From Pseudomonas sp. p1(2021b) (lineage in GTDB: Bacteria > Pseudomonadota > Gammaproteobacteria > Pseudomonadales > Pseudomonadaceae), in NCBI RefSeq assembly GCF_020151015.1, contig NZ_CP083746.1, forward strand, positions 2,075,001-2,139,000: a stretch of 64,000 nt of DNA, given 5' to 3'. Position numbers and translations under genes: made by a program. The notes under the pieces were generated by a model. That model did not search any database, was not told the DNA's origin, and saw only the letters and a list, made by a program, of their open reading frames with translations. Of this stretch, positions 17,744 through 27,611 are shown one piece after another (position 1 is the first letter of the stretch; every line of letters starts with the position of its first letter).

Positions 17744-19297
17744 ATGTCAGCCACGGGTAATCACGCCACCCTCGCCGTCAGCGGCCTGGGCAAGACCTAC
17801 ACCCAGCCGGTGCTCGGCGATGTGACGCTGGAACTGCGCGCTGGCGAAGTACTGGCGCTCACCGGCGAGAACGGCGCAGGCAAGAGCACGCTGTCCAAGC
17901 TCATCAGCGGCCTGGAAACGCCCACCACAGGGCAGATGCGCTATCGCGGCGCTCCTTATGCGCCTGGCAGTCGCAGCGAGGCTGAGCACCTGGGTGTGCG
18001 CATGGTCATGCAGGAACTCAACCTGCTGCCGACCCTGACCGTGGCCGAGAACCTGTTCCTCGACAACCTGCCCAGCCGCTTCGGTTGGATCAGCCACAAG
18101 CGCCTGCGCCAGCTGGCCCGTGCGGCGATGGCTCAGGTCGGCCTGGACGCCATCGACCCGGACACCCCGGTCGGCGAACTCGGCATCGGCCACCAGCAGA
18201 TGGTCGAGATCGCCCGCAACCTGATCGGCGACTGCCATGTGCTGATTTTCGATGAGCCCACGGCCATGCTCACCGCCCGCGAGGTGGAACTGCTGTTCAC
18301 CCAGATCGAGCGCCTGCGCCAGCGCGGCGTGGCCATCGTGTACATCTCCCATCGCCTTGAGGAGCTGCAGCGCGTGGCCCAGCGCATCGCCGTGCTGCGC
18401 GACGGTACGCTGGTGTGCGTCGAGCCGATCCAGCGCTACAGCAGCGCCGAGTTGGTCAACCTGATGGTCGGGCGCGAGCTGGGCGAGCACATCGACCTGG
18501 GGCGCCGCGAAATCGGCCAGACGCTGCTCAAGGTCCAAGGCCTGAGCCGGGGCGGCAAGGTCCGTGACGTGTCGTTCGAGGTCAGGGCAGGGGAGATCTT
18601 CGGCATCTCCGGGTTGATCGGCGCCGGGCGCACCGAGCTGCTGCGCCTGATCTACGGCGCCGACCGTGCCGACAGCGGCAGTGTCGAGCTTGGCCAGCCG
18701 TTGCAGAACGTGAATCTGGACTCTCCCAAGGCGGCCGTGCGTGCCGGCATCGCCCTGATCACCGAGGACCGCAAGGGCGAAGGCCTGCTGCTGAGCCAGT
18801 CGATCAGCGCCAACATCGCCCTGGGCAACCTGGGCGCCGTGTCCCGCGCCGGCATCCTCGACGCTGATGCCGAACGGGCCCTGGCCGAGCGGCAGATCAC
18901 CGCCATGCGCATCCGCAGCGCCAGCCCCGCGCAGGCGGTGGGCGAGCTGTCCGGGGGCAACCAGCAGAAGGTGGTGATCGGCCGCTGGTTGGAGCGCGAT
19001 TGCCAGGTGTTGCTGTTCGACGAACCCACCCGGGGCATTGATGTAGGCGCCAAGTTCGACATCTACGGCCTGCTGGCGGAGCTGGCCCGCCAGGGCAAGG
19101 CCTTGGTGGTGGTGTCCAGTGACCTGCGCGAGCTGATGCTGATCTGCGACCGCATCGCCGTGTTGTCCGCCGGCCGTCTGGTCGACACCTTCGATCGCGA
19201 CCGTTGGAGCCAGGACCAACTGCTCGCCGCGGCCTTCGCCGGCTACCAGAAACGTGACGCGCTGTTGCATGAGGCAGCGCCCAGGATGGCCCCATGA
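17744..19297 (+). CDS. rbsA: Ribose ABC transporter, duplicated ATP-binding protein
   Basis: A 517-aa protein with two ABC domains. The first has Walker A GENGAGKST, Walker B VLIFDEPTA and an atypical signature around LGIGHQQMVEI. The second has GLIGAGRTELLR in place of a standard Walker A (normal for this family), signature LSGGNQQKV, and LLFDEPTRGIDVG. This arrangement is standard for sugar importers of the RbsA/AraG/MglA group. It overlaps rbsC by 4 bases (ATGA), indicating coupled translation. Confidence 0.93.
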   Translation: MSATGNHATLAVSGLGKTYTQPVLGDVTLELRAGEVLALTGENGAGKSTLSKLISGLETPTTGQMRYRGAPYAPGSRSEAEHLGVRMVMQELNLLPTLTVAENLFLDNLPSRFGWISHKRLRQLARAAMAQVGLDAIDPDTPVGELGIGHQQMVEIARNLIGDCHVLIFDEPTAMLTAREVELLFTQIERLRQRGVAIVYISHRLEELQRVAQRIAVLRDGTLVCVEPIQRYSSAELVNLMVGRELGEHIDLGRREIGQTLLKVQGLSRGGKVRDVSFEVRAGEIFGISGLIGAGRTELLRLIYGADRADSGSVELGQPLQNVNLDSPKAAVRAGIALITEDRKGEGLLLSQSISANIALGNLGAVSRAGILDADAERALAERQITAMRIRSASPAQAVGELSGGNQQKVVIGRWLERDCQVLLFDEPTRGIDVGAKFDIYGLLAELARQGKALVVVSSDLRELMLICDRIAVLSAGRLVDTFDRDRWSQDQLLAAAFAGYQKRDALLHEAAPRMAP

Positions 19298-20289
19298 AAA
19301 CCACACCTCTCGACACCCCGGGCAACGCGCCCGTGCGCCGCAGCGCCAGCTACTTCGGCCTGGGCACCTACCTGGGCCTGGCCGGCGCCTTGCTGGCGAT
19401 GATCGTACTGTTCTCGTTCCTGAGCAGCCACTTCCTGTCCTACGCCACCTTCAGCACCCTGGCCAACCAGATCCCCGACCTGATGGTGCTGGCCGTAGGC
19501 ATGACCTTCGTGCTGATCATTGGCGGCATCGACCTGTCGGTCGGCTCGGTGTTGGCGCTGGCGGCCTCGGCGGTCAGCGTGGCGATCCTCGGCTGGGGCT
19601 GGAGCCCGCTGCCCGCCGCGCTGCTGGGCATGGCCGTGGCGGCGCTGGCCGGCAGCATCACCGGCAGTATCACCGTGGCCTGGCGCATTCCCTCGTTCAT
19701 CGTCTCCCTGGGCGTGCTGGAAATGGCCCGGGGGCTGGCCTACCAGCTCACCGACTCACGCACCGCCTACATCGGCGACGCCTTCGCCTGGTTTTCCAAC
19801 CCCATCGCCTTCGGCATTTCGCCGGCCTTCATCATCGCCTTGCTGGTGATCGTCCTCGCCCAGCTGGTGCTGACGCGCACCGTGTTCGGCCGCTACCTGA
19901 TCGGCATCGGCACCAACGAGGAGGCCGTGCGCCTGGCCGGCATCGACCCGCGCCCGTACAAGGTGCTGGTGTTCGCCCTGATGGGCCTGCTCGCGGGCCT
20001 GGCCGCGCTGTTCCAGGTCTCCCGCCTGGAGGCCGCCGACCCCAATGCCGGCGCGGGCCTCGAGCTGCAGGTGATCGCCGCCGTGGTGATTGGTGGCACC
20101 AGCCTGATGGGCGGGCGCGGCTCGGTCATCAGCACTTTTTTCGGTGTGTTGATCATTTCGGTGCTGGCCGCGGGGCTGGCGCAGATCGGCGCGTCGGAGC
20201 CGACCAAACGCATCATCACCGGGGCGGTCATCGTCATCGCCGTGGTGCTCGACACTTACCGTAGCCGGCGTGCAGGCCGGCGGAACTGA
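19294..20289 (+). CDS. rbsC: Ribose ABC transporter permease
   Basis: A 331-aa inner-membrane permease of the BPD_transp_2 family. Family blocks GMTFVLIIGGIDLSVGSVLAL and GRYLIGIGTNEEAVRLAGI are present. It overlaps rbsA at the ATGA junction and ends 4 bases before the regulator start. Confidence 0.93.
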   Translation: MKTTPLDTPGNAPVRRSASYFGLGTYLGLAGALLAMIVLFSFLSSHFLSYATFSTLANQIPDLMVLAVGMTFVLIIGGIDLSVGSVLALAASAVSVAILGWGWSPLPAALLGMAVAALAGSITGSITVAWRIPSFIVSLGVLEMARGLAYQLTDSRTAYIGDAFAWFSNPIAFGISPAFIIALLVIVLAQLVLTRTVFGRYLIGIGTNEEAVRLAGIDPRPYKVLVFALMGLLAGLAALFQVSRLEAADPNAGAGLELQVIAAVVIGGTSLMGGRGSVISTFFGVLIISVLAAGLAQIGASEPTKRIITGAVIVIAVVLDTYRSRRAGRRN

Positions 20290-20293
20290 ACCC

Positions 20294-21316
20294 ATGGCAA
20301 CCATCAAAGACGTCGCGGCACTGGCAGGTATCTCCTATACCACCGTGTCCCATGTGCTGAACAAAACCCGCCCGGTCAGCGAGCAGGTACGCCTGAAGGT
20401 CGAGGCGGCCATCGCCGAACTCGACTACGTGCCCAGCGCCGTAGCCCGTTCGCTCAAGGCGCGCAGCACGGCCACCATCGGCCTGCTGGTACCCAACAGC
20501 GTCAACCCGTACTTCGCCGAACTGGCGCGGGGCATCGAGGACGGCTGCGAACGCAACGGCTACTGCGTGATCCTCTGCAACTCCGACGACAACCCGCAGA
20601 AGCAGCGCAGCTACCTGCGCGTGCTGCTGGAAAAACGCATCGACGGCCTGATTGTCGCCTCGGTGGGCGAGGACCGCGACCTGCTGGAAAGCCTGGCGGG
20701 CGTGCGCACGCCGATGGTCATCGTCGACCGCGCCCTGGAAGGCGTGGACGCCGACCTGGTGCGCATCGACCATGAGCAGGGTGGCTACCTCGCCACCCGC
20801 CACCTGCTGGACCTGGGCCATCGCGACATCGCCTGCATTGGCGGCCCGGCGGACACCGGTGCCAGCCAGCTGCGCCTGGCGGGCTTTCGTCGGGCCATGG
20901 CCGAGCAGGGAGTGGAGGTGCCGCAAGACCGCGTGCTGCATTGCGACTTCAGCAGCCCCGGCGGCCATGACGCCGCCGGGCGCCTGCTCGACGGTACGCG
21001 CCCGACGGCGATCTTCGCCGGCAACGACATGATCGGCTTCGGTGTATTGCGCGCCGCCGCCGAGCGCAACATCAGCGTGCCTGGCGAACTGTCGGTGATC
21101 GGCTTCGACGATATCGAACTCAGCCGCTACGTGTACCCGCCGTTGACCACGGTCGGGCAGTCGATTCGCGAGCTGGGCGAGAGCGCTGCGCAGTTGCTGC
21201 TGTCGCGCATCGCCACGCCTCGCAGCGGCGACGCCGAGCAACGCATCGTCGCTCCGCGCATCGTGCTGCGCGAGTCCACCGGGCCGCGCCCGGACCTGTT
21301 CAATGATTACCGCTGA
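20294..21316 (+). CDS. rbsR: Ribose operon repressor, LacI family
   Basis: A 340-aa regulator. The N-terminal LacI HTH (MATIKDVAALAGISYTTVSH) and the hinge (YVPSAVARSLKARST) are followed by a periplasmic-binding-like effector domain. The CGCAAACGTTTGCG palindrome upstream of rbsB is its expected target, giving autoregulation since it lies inside the operon. The start at 20294 gives the standard HTH N-terminus. Confidence 0.92.
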   Translation: MATIKDVAALAGISYTTVSHVLNKTRPVSEQVRLKVEAAIAELDYVPSAVARSLKARSTATIGLLVPNSVNPYFAELARGIEDGCERNGYCVILCNSDDNPQKQRSYLRVLLEKRIDGLIVASVGEDRDLLESLAGVRTPMVIVDRALEGVDADLVRIDHEQGGYLATRHLLDLGHRDIACIGGPADTGASQLRLAGFRRAMAEQGVEVPQDRVLHCDFSSPGGHDAAGRLLDGTRPTAIFAGNDMIGFGVLRAAAERNISVPGELSVIGFDDIELSRYVYPPLTTVGQSIRELGESAAQLLLSRIATPRSGDAEQRIVAPRIVLRESTGPRPDLFNDYR

Positions 21317-21325
21317 GGAGGTGCC

Positions 21326-22234
21326 ATGAACGCAAAGGTCGTGGTGGTCGGCAGCCTCAACATGGACCTGGTGGCCCGCGCCCAGCGCCTGCCCCGGGCC
21401 GGCGAGACCCTGGCCGGCGACAGCTTCTTCACCGTGCCTGGCGGCAAAGGTGCCAACCAGGCGGTGGCCGTGGCGCGCCTGGGGGCGAGCGTGGCGATGG
21501 TCGGCAACGTCGGCGACGACGCCTATGGCCAGCAATTGCGCCAGGCCCTGGAGGGCGAAGGCATCGACTGCCGGGCGGTCGGCGTGTGCGAGGGCGTTTC
21601 CAGTGGCGTGGCGCTGATCACCGTGGATGCCGCGAGCCAGAATGCCATCGTCATCATTGCCGGCGGTAACGGGTTGCTGACGCCGGCGGCCGTGCAGCGT
21701 TTCGATTCGCTGCTGCGAAACGCCGAGATAATCATCTGCCAGCTGGAAGTGCCCATGGCCACGGTGGCCTGGACCCTGGCCCGCGGGCACGAGCTGGGCA
21801 AGACAGTGATCCTCAACCCGGCACCGGCCACCGGCCCGTTGCCGGCGGGCTGGCTCGTCCAGGTCGACTACCTGACCCCGAACGAAAGCGAAGCCCAGGC
21901 CCTGACCGGGCTGCCGGTCACCGACATCGACAGTGCCCGCAGCGCTGGCGAGCGGCTGCTGGCGATGGGGGCGGGCAAGGTGATCGTCACCCTGGGTGCC
22001 CAGGGGGCCTTGTTCGTCGCGCCCGAGGGCAGCCGGCATTTCCCCGCTCCGGTGGTCCAGCCGCTGGATACCACGGCGGCCGGCGATACCTTCATCGGTG
22101 GCTTCGCCGCGGGCCTGGTGCGCGGCCTGGAGGAGGACGAAGCGATCGCCTTCGGCCAGCGTGCCGCGGCCTTGTCGGTGACCCGCGCCGGTGCCCAGCC
22201 TTCGATCCCGTACCTGGCGGAGCTGCTGCCATGA
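21326..22234 (+). CDS. rbsK: Ribokinase
   Basis: A 302-aa PfkB-family kinase. GSLNMDL at the N-terminus, [15 protein letters not shown] (signature 1) and [16 protein letters not shown] (signature 2 with the catalytic Asp in the GDTF region) are intact. It phosphorylates ribose to ribose 5-phosphate. The RBS GAGGAGG precedes the ATG, and the end overlaps rbsD by 4 bases. Confidence 0.95.
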   Translation: MNAKVVVVGSLNMDLVARAQRLPRAGETLAGDSFFTVPGGKGANQAVAVARLGASVAMVGNVGDDAYGQQLRQALEGEGIDCRAVGVCEGVSSGVALITVDAASQNAIVIIAGGNGLLTPAAVQRFDSLLRNAEIIICQLEVPMATVAWTLARGHELGKTVILNPAPATGPLPAGWLVQVDYLTPNESEAQALTGLPVTDIDSARSAGERLLAMGAGKVIVTLGAQGALFVAPEGSRHFPAPVVQPLDTTAAGDTFIGGFAAGLVRGLEEDEAIAFGQRAAALSVTRAGAQPSIPYLAELLP

Positions 22235-22629
22235 AAAAGGCTGGGGTGCTGAACATCGCGCTTTCGCGGGTGATCGCCGGGCTCGGTCATGGCGATGCGC
22301 TGGTAATCGGCGATGCCGGGCTGCCGGTGCCGCCTGGGGTCGAGCTGATCGACCTGGCCGTGGTGCCGGGCGTGCCGGATTTCGCCAGTGTGTTGCGGGC
22401 GGTGTTGGCCGAGATGCAGGTGGAGCGGCATGTGCTGGCCGAAGAAATGCTCGACGTCGCACCGCCGGCGCTGGTGGTGGTGCAGCATTGCTCGGGGCAG
22501 CTCGGCTCGCAGGCGCTGTTGCCGCACCAGGCGTTCAAAGAGCTCTGCCGACAGGCCAAGGCCGTGGTGCGTACTGGGGAGTGCAAGCCTTACAGCAATA
22601 TTGCCCTGATAGCTGGCGTTACCTTCTAG
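22231..22629 (+). CDS. rbsD: D-ribose pyranase
   Basis: A 132-aa RbsD/FucU-family mutarotase. [22 protein letters not shown] contains the conserved His of the family, and the end [21 protein letters not shown] is typical. It interconverts pyranose and furanose ribose, preparing substrate for RbsK. Coupled to rbsK by an ATGA overlap. Confidence 0.95.
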   Translation: MKKAGVLNIALSRVIAGLGHGDALVIGDAGLPVPPGVELIDLAVVPGVPDFASVLRAVLAEMQVERHVLAEEMLDVAPPALVVVQHCSGQLGSQALLPHQAFKELCRQAKAVVRTGECKPYSNIALIAGVTF

Positions 22630-22741
22630 AGCGCAGCGCAGGGCAACCCACACAACAGGAGTGCGATGGCCCGTGCCGGCTTACCGGCGATTGGGCCGCA
22701 GCGCGGCCCCAAAACATCTCGAAGGCAACAAGGAGTGCCTC

Positions 22742-23749
22742 ATGCTAAAGCACCTGCTACAAGGAGCCATCCTCATGTCCATCCTGGCCGCTGCCCCCCT
22801 CCAGGCCGCCTCGCGCGACCTGATCATCGACACCGACCCCGGTGCCGACGACGTGGTGGCCCTGTTCCTGGCCATGGCCTCCCCGGATGAACTCAACATC
22901 CGCGCCATCACCACCGTCGCCGGCAACGTGCGCCTGGCCAAGACCTCGCGCAACGCCCGCCTGGCCCGTGAATGGGCGGGCCGCGAGGGCATCCCGGTCT
23001 ACGCCGGGGCAGGGCGCCCGCTGGTACGCAAGCCGATCTACGCTGCTGACGTGCACGGCGAAGAAGGCCTGGAGGGCGTCGAGGTCCATGAGCCCCGGCA
23101 AGGCCTGGCCCAGGGCAACGCCGTGCAGTACCTGGTCGACACCCTGTCCAGCGCCGAGCCTCACAGCATCACTCTCGCCATGCTCGGCCCACAGACCAAC
23201 CTGGCCCTGGCCTTGATCCAGAAGCCCGAGATCGCCAAGGGCATCAAGGAAGTGGTGGTGATGGGCGGTGCGCACTTCAATGGCGGCAACATCACCCCGG
23301 TGGCCGAGTTCAATCTCTACGCCGACCCCCATGCTGCCGAAGTGGTGCTGGCCAGCGGCGTGAAGCTCACCTACGTGCCCCTGGACCTCACCCACAAGGT
23401 GATCACCAGCGAGGCCCGCTTCAAGCAGCTGGCCGCCGTCAACAACCAGGCCAGCCGGCGCGTGGTGGACATCCTCAACGTCTACGTCAAGCATGACATG
23501 GACCTGTACGGCATGCCCGGCGGCCCGGTGCACGACGCCAGCGTCATCGCCTACCTGCTCGAGCCCGAGCTGTTCAGTGGCCGCCGCGTGCACATGGTGA
23601 TCGACAGTCGCGAAGGGCCGACCTTCGGCCAGACCGTGGTCGACTGGTACGGCGTGCTCAAGCAGCCTGCCAACGTTTTGTGGTTGAACGAAGGCGACGC
23701 CCAGGGCTTCTTCGACCTGCTCAGCGCGCGCCTGGCTCGACTGCGGTAG
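22742..23749 (+). CDS. Periplasmic ribonucleoside hydrolase (IUNH family)
   Basis: A 335-aa protein with a signal peptide (LLQGAILMSILAAAPLQAAS), followed at once by the calcium-binding DTDPGADDVVAL motif of inosine-uridine nucleoside hydrolases. TYVPLDLTHKV and HDASVIAYLL supply other active-site blocks. It should split nucleosides into base and ribose in the periplasm. An AAGGAG 7 nt upstream fixes the ATG at 22742. As the seventh gene of the ribose operon it would supply ribose to RbsB, turning the operon into a nucleoside-scavenging system. The secreted form is notable since many IUNH enzymes are cytoplasmic. Confidence 0.88.
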   Translation: MLKHLLQGAILMSILAAAPLQAASRDLIIDTDPGADDVVALFLAMASPDELNIRAITTVAGNVRLAKTSRNARLAREWAGREGIPVYAGAGRPLVRKPIYAADVHGEEGLEGVEVHEPRQGLAQGNAVQYLVDTLSSAEPHSITLAMLGPQTNLALALIQKPEIAKGIKEVVVMGGAHFNGGNITPVAEFNLYADPHAAEVVLASGVKLTYVPLDLTHKVITSEARFKQLAAVNNQASRRVVDILNVYVKHDMDLYGMPGGPVHDASVIAYLLEPELFSGRRVHMVIDSREGPTFGQTVVDWYGVLKQPANVLWLNEGDAQGFFDLLSARLARLR

Positions 23750-23933
23750 CCGCATGCGGTGCGTAGCGCTCGAACACCTGCTCGATGAAGCTGCGCGCCG
23801 CCTCGCTGCCGCGGTCGCGCACCAGCAGGTCGATGGCGATCAACAGCAATTCTTCGGGGGTGCCGGGGCTGTAGGCGCTCTGGCCCTCGGCCCATTTGAC
23901 CTTGATGTCGGCATCGATGCTGTGGCTGCTCAT
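23721..23933 (-). CDS. Conserved small protein of unknown function
   Basis: A 70-aa acidic soluble protein beginning MSSHSIDADIKVKWAEGQ and containing SPGTPEELLLIAIDLLVRD and RSFIEQVFERYAPHAA. The amphipathic helix pattern looks genuine. Its end overlaps the convergent nucleoside hydrolase end by 29 bases. I do not recognise a named family. Confidence 0.55.
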   Translation of the reverse strand: MSSHSIDADIKVKWAEGQSAYSPGTPEELLLIAIDLLVRDRGSEAARSFIEQVFERYAPHAATAVEPGAR

Positions 23934-24196
23934 GGAAGGCTCTCGTGGCGGGCCCGGGCTGTGGGTCGAACACCTGACCTTGGCATTCGAAGGGAGGCGT
24001 GGTGCGCTCCGCTTGCAGCAGTAAATCATGCCTTGGCCTTGGGCGAACAGTGGCATGCCGGGCATCCGTCGCAAAATCCGGTCACGATTGGCTTTTGGCC
24101 TGGGTGCCTCGCTTCAGGCAGACTTGTCCGGTTTTGCAACAAATGTTGAATGGAACTGTCGCATTAGGCAGTTCCCGTGATCGATTAGGAGGATTC

Positions 24197-24520
24197 ATGT
24201 TCCGTACCCGTGCTTACCTGGCGACCTTGCTGGCGGCTGCAGTCCTGGCAGGTTGCAGCACAGGCGGTTCCTCGGACGGTGGCGGCAAGGCCCCGACCAC
24301 CCCGGCCGACAATGGCGGGCGCTGCGAAGCCAGCGCGGCCGACTTCACTCTCGGCAAGCAGGCCACCCCCGAATTGCTCGAGCAGGCCCGCAAGGCCAGC
24401 GGCTCGCAGCTGGCGCGCATCCTCAAGCCCCACGACGTCATCACCCTGGAGTACCGCTCCGAGCGGCTGAACCTGAACGTCGATGACAAAGGCGTCGTCA
24501 CCCGCGTCAATTGCGGCTAG
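24197..24520 (+). CDS. I78-type protease-inhibitor-like lipoprotein
   Basis: A 107-aa protein with lipobox (AAAVLAGC) and a flexible Ser/Gly/Pro linker. The C-terminal domain from CEASAADFTLGKQATPELLEQA to VDDKGVVTRVNCG matches the peptidase inhibitor I78 family (PF11720), including the ends CxxxxAxxxxG and NxxxxxxGxVTRVxCG. It is probably outer-membrane anchored and facing the periplasm. TTAGGAGGATTC upstream is a strong ribosome-binding site. The target protease is unknown. Confidence 0.8.
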   Translation: MFRTRAYLATLLAAAVLAGCSTGGSSDGGGKAPTTPADNGGRCEASAADFTLGKQATPELLEQARKASGSQLARILKPHDVITLEYRSERLNLNVDDKGVVTRVNCG

Positions 24521-24624
24521 CGAGCCCGTGAAGCCAGCTCCTCAGGTGCAGCGTCACCTGTGGGAGCCGGCTTGCCGGCGACAGGGCAGTTTCGCCGCCA
24601 CGGAAATACCTGCACGACACCTAC

Positions 24625-24656
24625 AAAAAACCCGCCACGAAGGCGGGTTTTTTGCG
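24625..24656. terminator. Bidirectional-type intrinsic terminator
   Basis: AAAAAACCCGCC-ACGAA-GGCGGGTTTTTT is a 12-bp symmetric hairpin with A- and T-runs on both sides. It lies between the convergent lipoprotein and cold-shock genes and can serve both. Confidence 0.9.
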
Positions 24657-24668
24657 TTTCTATCCGAA

Positions 24669-24881
24669 TTACTCCGGACGAACCTGCGCAGCCTGCATGC
24701 CCTTCTGACCGCGCTCGGCAACGAAGGAAACGGACTGGCCTTCTTTCAGGCTCTTGAAGCCGTCGGTTTCGATGGCCTTGAAGTGTACGAACAGGTCGTC
24801 GCCGCCGCCTGCTGGGGTGATGAAGCCGTAGCCTTTTTCATCATTGAACCATTTGACGGTGCCGTTTTGGCGATTGGACAT
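24669..24881 (-). CDS. Cold-shock-domain protein, CspA family
   Basis: A 70-aa OB-fold RNA chaperone. RNP1 (KGYGFI) and RNP2 (DLFVHF) are intact, with GTVKWFND at the N-terminus. The ATG at 24881 gives the normal family length; longer frames upstream are leader. In the mRNA sense a TATGAT -10-like box lies near 24955, which would give a 5' leader of about 70 nt. Leaders of this kind can be thermosensitive in csp genes. Confidence 0.95.
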   Translation of the reverse strand: MSNRQNGTVKWFNDEKGYGFITPAGGGDDLFVHFKAIETDGFKSLKEGQSVSFVAERGQKGMQAAQVRPE

Positions 24882-25043
24882 GGGGTGAATCTCCAGAAAC
24901 ATGATTTTTATCGAGGGTGCAATGTCGCCGAGGCTACGCAGCACCGGCCACATCATAGTCTAATTCTGCGCATCTAGCGCCTGTTACCTTCGCAGGATAC
25001 TGATCTACGGCAAACAATGCATTGATCGCCCGCAAAAAAGGCC

Positions 25044-25346
25044 TCAGCCTTTCGGCGCGCAGGCCTGTCTCACGGCGCTCTGGGCCCGCTGCATCAGCTT
25101 GGCGTCCACACCGTCCTTGCTGTCGAGGTCTTCGATTTCCGCCTTGGTGAAGTTTTTCTCGATGGCGTCGGCGCCACACTTGCAATGCTGGTCGGCTGTC
25201 TTGGCGTCGACGCCTTGCGCGGTGGCCACCTGGACACACTGGTCCATGTAGGCGCCTTTCTTGCCAGCAGGCCATTCTGCCTGGGCCGCCAGCGGCAGCA
25301 ACAGGGCACTGGCGGCCGTCAGGGCCAGAAGAGACTGAAGTCGCAT
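25044..25346 (-). CDS. Small secreted protein with four cysteines, unknown function
   Basis: A 100-aa protein with a clear signal peptide (LLALTAASALLLPLAAQA). The mature part has the spaced cysteines DQC...HCKC...ACAPKG, suggesting two disulfides. The ATG at 25346 has AGGAG 9 nt upstream; a GTG two codons earlier is too close. I do not recognise a named family. It is monocistronic. Confidence 0.75.
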   Translation of the reverse strand: MRLQSLLALTAASALLLPLAAQAEWPAGKKGAYMDQCVQVATAQGVDAKTADQHCKCGADAIEKNFTKAEIEDLDSKDGVDAKLMQRAQSAVRQACAPKG

Positions 25347-25352
25347 AACCAC

Positions 25353-25683
25353 ACACTCCTTGGGTTGAGTCTCATCAAGAGTAGGATGCTTCAGAGACTC
25401 TGAGGTGGAATTTTCCCAACAAGTTCACCGAAGCGGTGCAATTTCCAAATATTTCTGCCTGGCGCCCAAGCCGCGTGCTAGGATGCTCGGCTTGCAGCGC
25501 GTCCATACGCGGCTTGCATTCCATTTATCATTTTCCAGTCACTCTGGTTCGTCCCTGGCAGGCCGAAAGGTCTCTGCCACTGTGAGGCAGGCTTTCCCGC
25601 GGGAAAGGCAGGTCGGATCTTGTACTGGCTCATCCCAACCCATGTGACCTTTGGTAGGGGTCACCACTAGGAGAGGAGGCGCC
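25353..25683 (+). promoter_or_regulatory. Leader region of the thrS-infC-rpmI-rplT operon
   Basis: A 331-base stretch without a gene. An extended -10-like TGCTAGGAT sits near 25477, leaving a leader of about 200 nt that contains GC-rich stems such as CTTTCCCGCGGGAAAG. AGGAGAGGAGG directly before the ATG is a very strong ribosome-binding site. In E. coli ThrRS represses its own mRNA by binding a tRNA-like leader; a similar role here is possible but not shown. Confidence 0.45.
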
Positions 25684-27606
25684 ATGCCCGTAATTACTCT
25701 TCCCGATGGCAGTCAACGTTCGTTCGACAAGGCCGTCACCGTTGCCGAAGTCGCCGCCTCCATTGGCGCGGGCCTGGCCAAGGCCACCCTGGCCGGCAAG
25801 GTCGACGGCAAGCTGGTCGACGCCTGCGACCTGATCGAGAACGACGCCACCCTGCAGATCATCACCCCTAAAGATGAAGAGGGACTGGAGATCATCCGCC
25901 ACTCGTGCGCCCACCTGGTCGGCCACGCGGTGAAGCAGTTGTACCCGACCGCCAAGATGGTGATCGGCCCGGTGATCGACGAAGGCTTCTACTACGACAT
26001 CGCCTACGAGCGTCCCTTCACCCCTGAAGACATGGCCGCCATCGAACAGCGCATGCAACAGCTGATCGACAAGGACTACGACGTCGTCAAGAAGATGACC
26101 CCGCGCGCCGAAGTCATCGACGTGTTCAAGCGCCGTGGCGAAGACTACAAGCTGCGCCTGGTCGAGGACATGCCCGACGAGCAGGCCATGGGCCTGTACT
26201 ACCACGAAGAATACGTCGACATGTGCCGCGGCCCGCACGTGCCGAACACCCGCTTCCTCAAGGCGTTCAAGCTGACCAAGCTGTCCGGCGCCTACTGGCG
26301 CGGCGATGCCAAGAACGAGCAGTTGCAGCGTGTGTACGGCACCGCCTGGGCCGACAAGAAGCAGCTGGCCGCCTATATCCAGCGCATCGAGGAAGCCGAG
26401 AAGCGCGATCACCGCAAGATCGGCAAGCAGCTCGACCTCTTCCACCTGCAGGAAGAAGCGCCGGGCATGGTGTTCTGGCATGCCAACGGCTGGACCGTGT
26501 ACCAGGTGCTCGAGCAGTACATGCGTCAGGTCCAGCGTGAGAACGGCTACCAGGAAATCAAGACCCCGCAGGTCGTCGACCGCATCCTCTGGGAGCGTTC
26601 CGGCCACTGGTCCAACTACGCCGAGAACATGTTCACCACCTCGTCGGAAAGCCGCGACTTCGCGGTCAAGCCGATGAACTGCCCGTGCCACGTGCAAGTG
26701 TTCAACCAGGGCCTCAAATCGTACCGCGACTTGCCGCTGCGCCTGGCCGAGTTCGGTGCCTGCCACCGCAACGAGCCATCCGGCGCCCTGCACGGCATCA
26801 TGCGCGTGCGTGGCTTCGTACAGGACGACGCGCACATTTTCTGCACCGAAGACCAGGTGAAGAAGGAAGCCGCCGACTTCATCAAGCTGACCCTGGATGT
26901 CTACAAGGACTTCGGCTTCACCGACATCGCCATGAAGCTCTCCACCCGTCCCGCCAAGCGCGTGGGCTCCGAAGAGCTGTGGGACCGCGCCGAGGGCGCC
27001 CTGGCCGATGCGCTGAACGAGTCGGGCCTGGAGTGGGAATACCAGCCGGGCGAGGGCGCCTTCTACGGCCCGAAGATCGAGTTCACCCTGCGTGACTGCC
27101 TCGGCCGTAACTGGCAGTGCGGTACCCTGCAGTACGACCCGAACCTGCCTGAGCGTCTGGATGCCAGCTACATTGCCGAAGACAACAACCGCAAGCGCCC
27201 GGTCATGCTGCACCGTGCTATCCTCGGTTCCTTCGAGCGCTTCATCGGCATGTTGATCGAGCACTACGCGGGCGTATTCCCGGCGTGGCTGGCGCCCACC
27301 CAGGCGGTGATCATGAATATCACCGACAAACAAGCCGATTTCGCGCTCGAGGTGGAAAAAACGCTGAACGGAAGCGGTTTCCGTGCCAAGTCCGACTTGA
27401 GAAATGAGAAGATCGGCTTTAAAATCCGCGAGCATACTTTGCTCAAGGTCCCATACCTTCTGGTTATAGGGGACCGCGAAGTCGAAACGCAGACCGTTGC
27501 AGTGCGTACCCGTGATGGCAAAGACCTGGGCTCCATGCCCGTCTCCCAATTCACCCAACTGCTCGCTGAAGCCGTGGCTCAGCGCGGTCGCCTAGAATCG
27601 GAGTAA
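25684..27606 (+). CDS. thrS: Threonyl-tRNA synthetase
   Basis: A 640-aa class II synthetase. The N-terminal TGS domain starts [14 protein letters not shown]. The editing domain carries [16 protein letters not shown] with its HxxxH. The catalytic core shows [10 protein letters not shown] (zinc Cys), [19 protein letters not shown] (motif 2) and [15 protein letters not shown] (motif 3). An anticodon-binding domain ends the protein. Start chosen at 25684 after AGGAGG. The stop shares one base with the following ATG (TAATG). Confidence 0.98.
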   Translation: MPVITLPDGSQRSFDKAVTVAEVAASIGAGLAKATLAGKVDGKLVDACDLIENDATLQIITPKDEEGLEIIRHSCAHLVGHAVKQLYPTAKMVIGPVIDEGFYYDIAYERPFTPEDMAAIEQRMQQLIDKDYDVVKKMTPRAEVIDVFKRRGEDYKLRLVEDMPDEQAMGLYYHEEYVDMCRGPHVPNTRFLKAFKLTKLSGAYWRGDAKNEQLQRVYGTAWADKKQLAAYIQRIEEAEKRDHRKIGKQLDLFHLQEEAPGMVFWHANGWTVYQVLEQYMRQVQRENGYQEIKTPQVVDRILWERSGHWSNYAENMFTTSSESRDFAVKPMNCPCHVQVFNQGLKSYRDLPLRLAEFGACHRNEPSGALHGIMRVRGFVQDDAHIFCTEDQVKKEAADFIKLTLDVYKDFGFTDIAMKLSTRPAKRVGSEELWDRAEGALADALNESGLEWEYQPGEGAFYGPKIEFTLRDCLGRNWQCGTLQYDPNLPERLDASYIAEDNNRKRPVMLHRAILGSFERFIGMLIEHYAGVFPAWLAPTQAVIMNITDKQADFALEVEKTLNGSGFRAKSDLRNEKIGFKIREHTLLKVPYLLVIGDREVETQTVAVRTRDGKDLGSMPVSQFTQLLAEAVAQRGRLESE

Positions 27607-27611
27607 TGACT

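Noticed and set aside
20234..22462. 742-codon minus-strand open frame through rbsR, rbsK and rbsD
   Set aside because: Antisense shadow of three well-supported genes; composition is His/Gln/Val-rich shadow type.
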